A DNA stretch of 64,000 bases from Tanypteryx hageni (GCA_028673005.1 CM054113.1:170083837-170147836), one strand, 5' to 3'. Counted from the stretch's first letter, positions 44,400 to 56,143 are shown. The notes: generated by a model not told the origin, from the letters alone. Numbers and translations: made by a program.

Positions 44400-46564
44400 A
44401 TATTAATTTTTACGCTTAATAAATTTTTAAAAATTCTTCTGTTTACTAGTATGTAGTATGCACTTGTGTTTCCTGCTATAAATATAATAAATGAAATGTT
44501 TTTAAATTTCTTGGTCAATGTATTTCAGCAGCAAAGAATTTCAGTCAAATTGTGTTACCCCTATACTCACAATTAATTGTTAGCCATCTACCTCTATTAG
44601 TATAATTTTTATTGCCTTTATGTTTCTCATCCATGTCTTTGTTAAACGATAATTTATAATAGTAAAATTATGAGTTTTTTATTAGATTTTGTTTTGTACT
44701 CCTTGGTCTTCGGCGCCGGATGGTCGCCCTGCACGCCCTTTCATTTATCAATGCTTTTGCATTTAATATATTTAGGAAAATGTAAGAAATAAAAATTTGC
44801 TTTTTGGGTTGAATAGATACGTATATCCGATAATATACGGAAGAGAAAATTAGATTCCCTCTCTTAAACTTATTTCGTTTCAAATCCGGATTGCCTGAGG
44901 TGACTGTAAGAAATTTTAAAAGGGAATTTTAAAATACAAATAAAAACAGTTAAGCACTATTTCCAGCTATTTTTGTGTTCATTTAACACCGCTATAAGAG
45001 TTCAGAATATTTACTGATGCACGTACGCAGCATAAATTAAGAAAAATATATAAACCAGGGGATTTCTCTATCTAGCGCATTTTTGGATCCATTTTCTATA
45101 ATTTCAGCGCCTATCGCCATTTGAGGCTGGATCTAGCGCTATTTACAAACCAGAGATGGCAACACTGACCACTAAAATACCAGTGCATATCTACCCCAAT
45201 GTAGAAGTTTCTTTTCATAATTCAATAACTGCGACAATTTCGCTTTATCATGCCTCGGGAAAATGTTAATGCTCATGTAGGATTAAGGGCCTCATCCCTA
45301 AAATGAATGGGTCTTTTTGTACTGGGTTGGTGTGGTCCGCTGGGTAGCACCCAATTGCAATTTTGCCCCGAGTAAGTTTTTAAAGTCCTGAGCCTCTGCT
45401 TAACCACAAGGTGCTAACATAGCAGTTTGCTCACTTGTTTGAAAACTACTAGATCATATGATTCAATCTATAATCCCTGATTTAGAAGAAGTAAATTATA
45501 CAGAAAATATTAAAAATTCAATCTAATTTTTTATTAATAGCTACTTGGAAACAGTTCTATTACAGATTCAAATACAGGCGACCAGATTCGAACCCTGAAT
45601 TGAGGAAGACATTCGAGTCGATTTTTTGTATTTCCCGCATTTACGGTTGATTTTGAAATGATTGCGTGACAATCTACGTCGATAACATTTTCATTGTCTG
45701 AGAAATGCTGCACTTACGCTTTTGAGCGTTTTTCGATTCTGTTTTTGCTAATGAAGATAAGAGCAGCTACTGCTTGAAAGTAATTCCTGTCTTGAAACAT
45801 ATAATAACTTGAAGACATCCGAAGTCATCCTATTAATTACTGGAGGTCCAACCAATTTGATCATGTTTTGCTTTCACAGAAGGTAGAACATCAAATATTT
45901 ACTTCCCTACTCTTACTATAGCTTCTTGTGGAATTATTGCTATCCTTTCATGAAATTTATCCGAGTAACTATTTGTTCGAACTTATGTTCTTCCGATGAA
46001 GAAATAATATCTATGTATGCATATTTAGTTTTTAAATGACCGAATGCCTTAGCGGAAATTCATAAAATAGATTTATTCTTAAAATTGGCAAAAGATTTGG
46101 CTTCAGCGGGTTAAAGAAATCATTAATTAATGGTTCTGTCAGTTTACTGGAGCTTTAGCGACGAATATTTCGTGTCTATTTCACGAAAAATTCGCCAACT
46201 CGACGATATCATACTAATTGTCTTAGTCATTTTTCTGAAATTTATGTTGAATCAATCCATATTAACCTTGGAATCATTCACATCAGTCTCATACGAAAAA
46301 TAAACGCATGTGAAAGTGTTGTTTAAATAGATTATTTTGGAAATGAAAATATCCTTATAAATCGTAGACGTTTATCACCCGCCGTTTTGCTACATCTCCC
46401 TGGTTCGGGTACTATGCCGAACGCTTCAAAAGTTGACCATGTGACCAGCAGAGGCCAACACAAGGAAAACAGGACCGGCGCAAGTATAGAAGTTCGTTCT
46501 ATTAGCTCCCGTTAGATGGCAGTACTCAGGCAACTAGGAAAACGCGGGAATCTCGATCTGTGCC
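44400..46564. other. AT-rich spacer, no gene seen
   Basis: GGCGCCGGATGGTCGCCCTG near 44711-44730 resembles the sub-terminal part of a hAT, but no tip pair was found. AGATTCGAACCCTG near 45587 resembles a reversed B-box without an A-box partner. Otherwise nothing is recognised. Confidence 0.4.
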
Positions 46565-47912
46565 GTCTGGAGCAGTGGTTCTCAACGGGGGCCACAGCCT
46601 ATTTCTGAGGGGCCATGAGTAAAATACCTAAATTGGGGGGCCACCAAAACTTCTTTGTGGGCCACGAAAAGTTTGACTCTGTGTGAAAGTTGTCTTAAGT
46701 CAATGCTAATAACGCGTACTAATAACAATATTAATAACGCGTACTATTCATTGTATTCTGATTCAAATGTGCATGTTTAGACTGACATAACAACTGGAAT
46801 TGAAATGCCATGAAAATGGACGAATGTATTACAATATACATAAATACTTTCTTATCTTCATTATAGTTATAAAATAACCACATTGTTCTTCAACTGTTAA
46901 CCCACAATTGCGTGACTGAGAAAACTCTCCCCTACCTCTTCCTTTCATCTCCTCCACGCCGTAGCTACAAAATGTTATTCTTATGCTTTCATTCAGCGGA
47001 TGTCACCTGAATACGACAGCTATTAATTTGAAATACGCTTTCCTAATATAAAACAGAACACGTTCATCAACGTTGTAAACAGGGAGAGTGAATGCCGAAA
47101 GATTGAAGAAACAGAGAGTGGAATGCACTTGATATATTTATATATATTCTATATATCAGTCATTAACTGCAGATATATTCCGATAACCAGCAATTTTATT
47201 TTTGTCAAAATTAACGGGGCTTTACAGAAAACAAAAACACCAGTTCTGGAAATTCACCATAGCATACCAAAGCAATTGTTTGTTTGAAATAAAATAACTA
47301 GCGCAATGAATTTAGTTATTATAAATAATAAGTTAAGTCAAGTGTTCATTTTACACTTTCCGAACCATTTTCAAATTTGTTTTCAATGGCGAACCAAGGA
47401 AATATTATGACGCATTTGTTAATTCTTATTACGATTTTAATTAAATATTGCTTACCGTACTTTGTTTCTCTTAGTTATTTTTACTAACTGTAAGTTGTGA
47501 TTTAAAATAAATATATTTGAATAAAATTATTAATATTAAAAATTATCGCTTTCATATTTAAAATTAGTGGGGATTTGCATAAAACGAAGACATCTGCTCG
47601 TGAATCCATTTTCAGAAAATTCAGGCATTTAATTTAAACAGTCGAACATTGATTGTTAGAGGAATACTGTAATCAGACGACGCCATACTGGAATTTATGT
47701 ATTTGGTGAGTAGCTGTTTTGGCTGCTAATCTTGCCGATATTATTTCTTCTGTTACTCCAAACTCTTTACTGTTATGATGCCGGTACGCTGCCATTTATT
47801 TCCCGGTTCCATCTACTTAAATTCTATTTATAAGTCTATAGTAATAAATTTGTATTGTTGTTAAATATTTCTTCATTTTGATTTGTTTTAATTTTTTAAT
47901 ATCAGATTACCC

Positions 47913-49757
47913 ATGGCTAATATAGCGAAGAAAAAATTCAGGCAATATTCCATCGAGTACCTTTCCAATAGTTTTATTCCATCACCACAGGACAGAACAA
48001 TGCCACTGTGTCTAATATGCATGACTATACTATCAAATAAAAGAATGCGGCCATGCAAGCTACGGAAGCACTTGGAGACAATGCACAAGGACAAACAAGA
48101 CAAATCACAAGCTTATTTAAAAAAACTGCGTGATAATTTCCAAACAAGGGCAACATTAAAACAAATATTTAGTGAAAGAGCAGCTAAAGTAGACAAAGGT
48201 TTACTTGCATCCTATGAGATTTCCAAGTTAATTGCAAAATCTGGAAAACCGTATAATATTGGCGAATCATTGATTTTGCCTGCAATGTCTGTTGTGATTT
48301 CAACTGTTATGAATCAGAGCGCACATGAAATTACTCAGGCCATCCCTTTGAGCAACTCATCAGTTGGGTTAAATGTAAGAATGGACCTTATGGTCTAAAT
48401 TTCGCCCGAATAAAGTCGATTATCTATCTATCTATCTATCAGTATCAATCAATACGTATTGATGAAATGGCAGATGATGCGGAAAAAACAACTACAAGTT
48501 AAGAAGTTTGCCCTGCAAATCGATGAATCCACTTTAATGGGTAATGAAGCCCTTCTAATGACATATGTTAGGTTTTTTAATGATGATCAGCTCAGTGAGG
48601 AAATGCTTTTTGCCCGAAAGCCTAAGACAGACACCAAAGGTGAGACAATTTTTGAAGAAGTTAAGAGTTATTTCAAGGAAAACAACATTCCGCTAGAAAA
48701 TATAATAGCTTGTGCAACTGATGGTGCTGCTTCGATGGTAGGTAGATACAGAGGATTCATTGCTCATTTAAAAAATGCTGTGCCTGAAGTTTTTTGCACA
48801 CAATGAGTGGATCACCGTCAACATTTGGTTGGAAAAAACTTGGGAGGATGTTTGCATGATGCCCTTGCTATTGTAATAAAGGCTGTCAACTTTATCAAAA
48901 CAAGTGCACTTCAAGATAGTCTTTTTCGACAACCTTGTGAGGAAAATGAAGAAGATTTTGAACGCCTACTAATGCATACAGAGGTCCGATGGTTATCAAA
49001 AGGAAATTGTCTTCGGTGTTTTGCTGAACTTGGGGACAGTGTTGTACTATTTCTAAGTGATAAGCAGCTTGGAGAACAGATCATTGCTGCTAAATGTGAC
49101 ATATTTTATCTATCTGATATATTTGAAAAGCTGAATTTGTTGGGCAAACAGTTACAAGGAAACAACTGTAATCTTATATCTTGCAAAGAGGCCATTACTG
49201 CTTTCCTTGGAAAACTCAAGTCATTTTGGAGTAATATTGGACGCCGTGAGTTCATACAATTTCCATCACTAGCCACTCTTGACATAGAAATTCAAGATTA
49301 TGATATTGCTATATATGTTGAGCATTTGAAGAATTTGTACAGTGATATGCAATGTCGGTTCAGCGACCGGCTAGAGATGAATATTCCAGATTAGGTGGTG
49401 AATCCATTAGGTGTAAATGCGGTTGATGTTGACATCACATTACAAGAATGTCTGGTTGAGTTTCAGAGTGACATAACAACTCAAGATAGATTCATAAACA
49501 ACAAACAGAATTTCTGGATAAGTAGTGAAATTGCAAATAAGTTTCCACAACTCTGGGAGAAGGCAAAATTGTTTTTTATCGGATTTCCCACTTCTTATTT
49601 GGTTGAATCTGCATTTAATCGAGTTCTTCGCCTGCAATCCAAAACTCGTAACCGTCTTGATATTGTAAAGAGAGGTGATCTTCGATTATCTCTAACATCG
49701 CTGCAACCAGAAATTCAAAAGCTTGCTAGTTTTTATCAGCCGCAAGGATCTCACTAA
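47913..49757 (+). pseudogene. ZBED5/FAM200-type hAT transposase, nearly intact
   Basis: Starts at ATG 47913. BED-type zinc finger CLICMTILSNKRM...HLETMH (residues about 32-57) would bind DNA. FALQIDESTLMGNEALLM (48497-48550) has the first catalytic Asp; ACATDGAASMVGRYRGF (about 48710-48760) the second; VDHRQHLVGKNL the His motif. FPTSYLVESAFNRVLRLQSK (about 49584-49643) is the C-terminal dimerisation block with the third acid. The stop at 49755 follows PQGSH, as in the family. Lesions: a 78-bp retroposon fragment at 48364-48441, an indel near 48500, TGA at 48804 (Cys in relatives) and TAG at 49392 (Trp in relatives). From 48459 on everything is in one frame, so decay is recent. Confidence 0.9.
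48364..48441 (+). mobile_element. (TATC)n-tailed retroposon fragment, copy 2, inside the transposase gene
   Basis: Nearly identical to 20020-20095 and unrelated to the transposase family. ATCAGT occurs just before it (48358-48363) and again after the tail (48439-48444), a probable short target duplication. It breaks the transposase frame after LSNSS. Confidence 0.82.
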
Positions 49758-50147
49758 ATAAAGTGACAATAATATTATGGAAATATCTTTTGTTAGGAGC
49801 ATATTTCATATTTATATTATAAATAAACAATATGTATATTATAAACAGGAATTATTTTTTATAAATAAACAGTGCGGTTGATAATGTATCTTTTTTACAA
49901 ACTAACGGCGACTATGAGGGGTGGGGGCCACAGAGGCAAATGAAAATCTGAAGTGGGCCACGAGCAAAAAAAGGTTGAGAAACACTGGTCTGGAGTATCG
50001 TTTCCTTCCTCGCCTTAAATGAATGAGTATTTCCAAGGAATACCGATAACGAGCAAATTACTTAAAGAAAATACGTCCTATGAAGCTTGTACAACTACTC
50101 TGTCATCATTAAATTCTGAATGATCTCTATTTTCTGATTCCATAAAC

Positions 50148-50464
50148 CAGTGGTTCTCAAACGTTTTTGAGCCGCGGCACACTTTCAAAGATAAAGAGGG
50201 TTTCGCGGATCCTAGTCTTGTGACAAGCTTTATATACTTTTAGATACGAATATTACAACCTTTGGACACATCCATTTGTTTATGATACAACAATCAATTT
50301 ATTAGAAGAAAAATTATTGCCCTAATTACCCACAAACACATGCAGATCGTTGATTTATTTACTGAACAAAGTTTTACGCGGCACCCCTAAATCTCTACTG
50401 CGGCACCCCTATATATCTACTGCGGCACACCAGTGTGCCGCGGCACCCAGTTTGAGAACCACTG
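50148..50464. mobile_element. 317-bp hAT MITE with CAGTGGTTCTCAAAC ends
   Basis: The left tip CAGTGGTTCTCAAACGTTTT and the right tip, reverse-complemented, CAGTGGTTCTCAAACTGGGT are identical for 15 bases. Both then contain GCCGCGGCACAC. Flanks CCATAAAC (50140-50147) and TCATAAAC (50465-50472) match 7 of 8. Near the right end GCGGCACCCCTA is repeated twice (50374-50411). Non-coding. Confidence 0.93.
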
Positions 50465-50472
50465 TCATAAAC

Positions 50473-51384
50473 AAACGATGATGCAAACATAGCTAAGAAG
50501 TATAGTTATCTTATATATTAAACAGATAACTTCATTTAAAATTTTTAGAGTTAAGGAATATTTCTGTCATCATCTAGGATGATATATTCATAGAGACTTT
50601 TCATATCTCAAGATCCGAGATCGTAAATTAGTACCCAATTTATCCTGGATTAAATTCAGAAATGCATTGATTTCTAGTAACCATTGAAATAACGCGTTGT
50701 AAATTGTATCCAAAAGAAGAATGGATATATTAAAAGAAACAGAAACATATTATAAGCTAATTCATGGCCGAATTAAATTTTATAGAGAAAGGGCAGAAAG
50801 AAAAAACCGCCATTAAAGCTACAATAATGAATCAAATTACGATCCCATCGCAAATATTATCTTTTCCGGCTTCGTCAATAATTTGCGCATAGTGAAATTT
50901 TAGTCGTCGTTCTTTCCACTAGGAAATTGATATTCTATAATAGAATAGGCCCAGATATGGGGAGAGAGGAAAAAGATTAACGGCACGCGTGTCGCATGGA
51001 TGTTATCGCAATATCTAGATATCCTGAAGTGGTTTCCCCACTGAATAATCAAAGAAACCTACGGCGGGATAGGGGCACGCTAGCGCAAGGATTAAAACCC
51101 TCGCACACCCCTTTATACTTATGACGCGCTGCACGCGCGTGGTAACCCAATACGGATAATGGTTACGCTGCTTATTGGAAGGAAATGGGAATGAAAAGTG
51201 AAAGAGAGAACCGTTTCCTTGTCCATGGAAGAGGATGAAATTAAAGCGTTCGCTAGAAACTTCACATGCATTGCTACCAAGAAAAAAATTGCCCCGTGAG
51301 TATCGCTAACAATACAGTATCTGAAAAATGTAATATCATTTAATATCCCAGTATACCAAAATGCTTAGACTTTTGTAACTTAAA
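50473..51384. other. Spacer, no gene seen
   Basis: No feature recognised. Confidence 0.45.
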
Positions 51385-51612
51385 AAACTCCTTATAATCA
51401 TAAAAATAATAATTAAAAAAGAAGTAACAATAATACACACCGGGTTAATAGAAATTACTCCACGCCAGAGACCGAACACACACAATCTCTCACACTCCCC
51501 TAAACCCGGAATGTGTGTGTTCAGTCCCTGGTGTGGAGTAATTTCCCCTAAACCGGTGTGTACTTGCGTTGCTTCTTTTTTAATTATTATTTTTATGACT
51601 ATAAGGAGGCTT
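51385..51612. repeat. Long imperfect hairpin (arms about 100 bp, loop 27)
   Basis: The left arm (51385-51484) and the reverse complement of the right arm (51512-51612) share blocks such as CATAAAAATAATAATTAAAA, AAGAAG, TACACACCGG, GAAATTACTCCAC and GAACACACACA. Identity is roughly 85-90 percent by eye. The whole would fold into a long hairpin. It is non-coding. Confidence 0.92.
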
Positions 51613-52520
51613 CTCCATTTTTATTTTAATTAACCATAGGGCTCCAAAATTTAATTTTACTGTAACTTAGTTTATCAAAAGACGACTATTCCCAGAAAAT
51701 ATCCTTACGTTATAATGGATTATGGTTCGACGTTTTAATTCCAATTTGATCGCCATTTACCTTAAAGAGATAAAAAAGGCAATTTTTCATTAACCACAAT
51801 CAATGGATTAAAAAAGGATTTATTGCAGTTGTATCAGCTATTTACTTTACACCTTGAGCAAAGAAATAGCTATTTTAGCGTGCGCTTCATCTCGCTCGTA
51901 AAATAAATGCGTAACATCCTACACGTGTTTGCATTGGAAACAGAATTAACCGACGCAAATAGATTTTGATAAGGCTCTGCCGATACGATATAACATTTGA
52001 TGATAATCCCTTCTAAAATAAAAATTATTTTCAGAAATTAATTTTGAAAAATTACTTTGTATGCATTTGAGATCCAATTGCTAATGTGTACACCTTTCAA
52101 AGCAATAAAAGTATTTGGAAAATCATACGCGCATTTCGGCTGGAATTCAGTCACCATCAGCGGTGAATCATTAATGATTGATTTTTTGTAGAATGTGACA
52201 TCTGCGAATGTTCATTGAAGACACCCAAACTCTAACAAACATTCCTATACTGATTTTTGCTACATTTTTAGAGTTATAAGAGATAACTTATTTATAAACT
52301 GGATTCCGGACTAAAGGCGAGTTTTAAAACAACTTCGTGATTTCATTTGGGACGTTTAACAGCTTTAATATTTCAATCACATTTACCCGTTCACTAACAA
52401 TTGGCGACCGCGTCCAGAGCAGAAACAACTGCGGTGGAATGCTCTCGAATATACTTTCTTCTCTCGACACTAGAGCGAGCAGGGGAAGGTTTGATTATGC
52501 TGCAAAAACACATTAACGCG
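51613..52520. other. AT-rich spacer, no gene seen
   Basis: No feature recognised. Confidence 0.45.
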
Positions 52521-52579
52521 AAAATATGACTCTACAACTCTTTATGAATCCGTCCGCCCGCGGCGAAACTCTTTCCGCA

Positions 52580-53540
52580 TCAACGCGGTTGATGGATGAC
52601 CATCAAAAGACAAGTCTCGGAACAAGAGGGGATAGAAGCACACAAGAAAGGAGAAAAACGACGGCGGCAACAGAGGACGAGCGTAAAAAAAGTAGAGATG
52701 ACGGAGCCTTAGGGAAGGAGGGAAGGGAAAGAAAAGGTATAAGGAGAGAGAGAGAGAGGGAGACTGGATCAAAGTTTTACCCCGGAAAATTAACTTTTTA
52801 TGGCCGCGAAAGCCTTTAAATACTTGAGGATAAGTGGGGGAGATTGACGTTCTGAGAGATGCGAAAGAGGGGGTGGGAGAGGGATGTGTGCGCACGTTCA
52901 GCTGAGAGCGCATTTTATGTGGAGACATAGGAGAAAAGAAGGCCTTAAGAGCGTGTCTGTAGTTGCGGGTGTGTGTGTGCGCTGGTAAGATGAAAAGGAG
53001 ATGAAGCCACAAAATATATCCGATATACCGAGAGAGAGAGATAGAGAGAGAGAGCAGAGAGTGAGGCATAAGTCCATAGGAAATTGATTCTTTTTCTCTT
53101 CTTCCAAATCACCCTCCCCCCATCCTCTCTCTCCCACCCATCCTGGCATAAACCCCTCCCACCCGTACACCCCTACCCACCTCGTATTACCCTATAAATC
53201 CTGCGTCACCCGTCCTTTTGTGACGGAGTCAGGGAACGCTTTCTTTCCTTTCTTTCATGTTGCCGCAGGGTCGTATGCCGTCGTCCACCACTCGGCGGAT
53301 CCTCCCTCCCCCCCTTGTGATCTGTCCCCATCCCACCCCTCCTACCTCTACCGCACTCTGCCCCTCTCGTCTAGCCCCATTCATCACTCCCGTATCCTCC
53401 CTCAACCACTCCCGCCCTCTTTCCCCTTCCCTTCATTTCTCCCCTCCCCACTCTTCGACCCGCCCCCCGATCTCTCTCTCCGACCCTCCTCCCCCTCTTC
53501 CTCTCTCCCGCCGCTCATCCTGCGGGAGTTGCTCTTATCA
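52580..53540. repeat. Polypurine (52600-53090) to polypyrimidine (53095-53530) island
   Basis: The + strand polarity flips at about 53090, where (GA)n (53028-53055) gives way to CTTCTTCC and CCTCCCCC. The reading frames of 175 to 200 codons found here on both strands are Ser/Pro/Leu-rich and follow composition. CpG-rich patches lie at 52545-52590 and 53215-53300. Confidence 0.8.
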
Positions 53541-53844
53541 TTTAATACTCGCGTCTTCATTGGAAGCTGGATTTACCGCGGCATTGGGTTGGGAGGGCAT
53601 TGGAGGGATGGATGGGGGATGCTATATCTCTTCCTCTTTTTCTACGTCATTCTTTCTAGCCACGGCAATCAGAGATTAACCGAGATTTTTCTTTATTTTT
53701 TATATCTTCTCTCTCCTGATGGGGTTCATCACAACGTAGCATTATCTTTTCTCTTTTATTTTCCCTGCGCACCAAAAATTGTCGAGGTATTATTTTATTC
53801 TGGTCAAAAAGAATGGTATTAACAATGAAACTGGATCAGAGCCA
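53541..53844. other. Spacer, no gene seen
   Basis: No feature recognised. Confidence 0.4.
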
Positions 53845-53950
53845 CGGTGAGAAGGGTAAAATTTCTGGAGAGGGCAGGGAATCGAATCCAGATCTTCCAC
53901 TTGTTAGGTGGAAGCCCTGAACTAACAAGTACTCGCTCACGAATTGAAGA
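53845..53950 (-). other. tRNA-like sequence (SINE head or tRNA-Val-like pseudogene)
   Basis: On the reverse strand a 7-bp anticodon-like stem CTTCCAC-CTAACAA-GTGGAAG has a 7-base loop that would read AAC (Val). It is followed by a B-box GGATTCGATTCCC (53878-53890). The D-arm and acceptor stem do not form well. It is best read as a retroposed tRNA-like sequence. Confidence 0.5.
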
Positions 53951-54049
53951 ATATTTGTTAATTAAGCGTCTTCACTGAGACACAGACAGACTCTCGTAGT
54001 TAATCTAAATAGAAGCGTGACAGCTAACTTTTAAATATGGAAGATAAAT

Positions 54050-54052
<3 letters not shown>

Positions 54053-54115
<63 letters not shown>

Positions 54116-54315
54116 GTAGCTGATGGAGGAATAACTCCGAAAGCTTCTACGTTTGTGATGTTTCTGTGTTTTAGTGTTCTTTTACGTGTGTCGCTTCGAC
54201 ATCCCCGGGGCCTCGCCAACCTGAAGTCGTCCGATTGGTGAGTGTTCACTGGGTTTCCTCATCCCAACACCTTGCTGCCATCCATATATCCATTTTACCT
54301 TTCCTTTTCCGTAAG

Positions 54316-54372
<57 letters not shown>

Positions 54373-54542
54373 TCTTTCGCTGAAGAAGGGCATAGACCAG
54401 ATAAGCTTGCGTGTTTTTTTGTGTTCGTGTGTTTTACGTGTCTCTTCGACGCCCCCAGCAGCCTGCCACTTGGTAAGTGTCCGCTGGGCTTCCCTCAACA
54501 CCTTGTTGCCACCCTCATCACTACATTTTCTTTTCCTTAAGT

Positions 54543-54591
<49 letters not shown>

Positions 54592-54640
54592 TAGAAGAAG
54601 GTGCTTGCATTCAGCAAGCATTTCATCTCAACTTCAAAAA
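54053..54640. repeat. Compound array: three TA runs alternating with related spacers
   Basis: TA runs at 54053-54113, 54320-54369 and 54547-54590 are each followed by a small stem-loop motif: GCTGATGGAGG...CTCCGAAAGC, CGCTGAAGAAGGGC...AAGC, and CTAGAAGAAGGTGCTTGC...GCAAGCA. The two complete spacers (54114-54319, 54370-54546) are homologous, sharing GTGTTTTA(G/C)GTG, CTTCGAC(A/G)(T/C)CCC, TGGTGAGTGTTCACTGGG or TGGTAAGTGTCCGCTGGG, and CAACACCTTG(C/T)TGCCA. Tandem arrangement with a CTGA(N)GA...GAAA-like motif recalls the terminal units of Penelope-like elements and retrozymes; this is inference. Confidence 0.8.
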
Positions 54641-54649
54641 CATTAATTT

Positions 54650-56143
54650 TTCAGAAAGATATTTTATTATTAGAAATATTTTTTTAATTCAAAATATTTC
54701 GCCTCTGTACCAATTTTCGTTCTTTCCTTATGGAAAAATATTGGAGTCAAACATTACCTAAAATTTGTAATTTTAAGAATATTATTCTCCATTGTGGTGA
54801 ACTAATGCCCCACATTTCTGCCAAATTTTAAAGTTATAGCACATATAGAAGTGAAATAATATTTATCTAATTGTTTAAGTTTTAAATATTTTTAACGGCC
54901 GCAATCACTACTTCATGTAGACTGTCAAATTGTGCATTTGCATTAAACTCTAAATAACTTTAAAATTTCAGCTCCCTAGCTCGCACTGTAACACCTGAAC
55001 ATTAATCTATTTGTTTAAATTTTAAGAATTTTTAAGTCAAATAAATTGAAATAAAAATTTCTATAGTACCCATTTCGTTTTTTACAAATTCTACCTTGAA
55101 GAAAAATTTCAGCTCTGTAGCACATTCGGAAATAAATAATTCTTGAAAATTTATTTAAAATTGCAAATTTTTAGCGGCCCTATTGCTGAACAATTTAAAG
55201 ATTTTTTTTCTATATAGAATTTTGCTACAAAATATAGTTTTCGTGACAAAAATTGATAAACTTTAATGTACATACATATGGGGTAAAAACAACCCCTAAA
55301 AATTAAAAATTTTGAAATTTTCGATTTTTCTAATTGGTTGTGAACAAAATCTTATTATCGTGCAAAATTTCAGCTCCGTATACCTTTTAGATTGGTCTAC
55401 ACATCGGAATTCCTTTTCCCCATGTTAACTTATGGCAGATTTTTCTCTGATATTTAGTTACTGTTTTTGATTTTTACGTCGTTTTAAGTTTACGCCGTAG
55501 TTTTAAATCAATTGCATTATAATACAATCCACTGATTCTCATTAGAAGCACTAAATTAAAGTTATTATTATATACAGTTCATCAACCCCCATAATTTAAA
55601 GGAGTTCTTTTATTTAGTAACATATATCGCGTTTTAAAATTATCACACCATCATATGTATACATCTTTGGTTGAAATCAATGGGACAATAAGAATTTCTC
55701 TATTAAAAGGCATTAAAGCGATGCTTTGTTATAATACGGATTGCCAATTCCCATTGAAAAGCATTGTCCTAGTTGCTATGGTAGCTGAAGGTCTTTATTG
55801 TTGAGCATCTGCATTTTTCCCGATTAAAAACATATTTCTTCGTCAATTCGGCACCGATTTGAATATTGTCTTAAAAATAAGAAACCTCAATTTTTTAGGT
55901 ATAGAACTGTTTTCATCCCGAGTTTCTATCTGATTTATAACTAATTTAAAAATGCAAGTTTATGAAACTCGGCACAAATTTCCATGTTTTTCTTATGGAA
56001 TATCGAAATGGAATATTGGGGTCAAAAATACCCCACTAAAATTAAAAGAATATGGAATTTTCTATTTTTTTAGGTTGGTTGCACCTAATAACCTATCATT
56101 CTGCCAAATTTCAGGTCCGTGGCATATCTAGAAGTACCTTAGG
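54650..56143. repeat. AT-rich degenerate repeat block
   Basis: The phrase AAATTTCAGCTCCGTAGC in varied forms recurs at about 54820, 54965, 55105, 55363 and 56108. Other recurring words are CGATTTTTCTAATTGGTTGT and TGGAATATTGGGGTCAAAAA. Parts of 55621-56143 are recognisable again at 60590-61040, 62094-62285 and 63905-64000, so this is an interspersed family. No coding frame. Confidence 0.75.

Larger units (their letters stand above)
46573..49987 (+). mobile_element. Complete hAT element of the ZBED5/FAM200 type
   Basis: 3415 bp, flanked by an exact 8-bp duplication GTCTGGAG (46565-46572, 49988-49995). Tips: CAGTGGTTCTCAACGGGGG at 46573 and, reverse-complemented, CAGTGTTTCTCAACCTTTT at 49987, identical in 12 of 13 terminal bases. 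GTGGGCCACGA-type words lie near both ends. The interior carries one transposase gene at 47913-49757 with few lesions, preceded by 1.3 kb of AT-rich non-coding sequence. This is the best-preserved element of the window. The nearby 317-bp element at 50148-50464 has almost the same tips. Confidence 0.95.

Noticed and set aside
45585..45600. Possible reversed tRNA B-box
   Set aside because: No A-box or cloverleaf on the reverse strand.
52542..53822. Overlapping open frames of 140-200 codons on both strands
   Set aside because: Composition artefacts of the purine/pyrimidine island; both strands are open at once and no motif is present.
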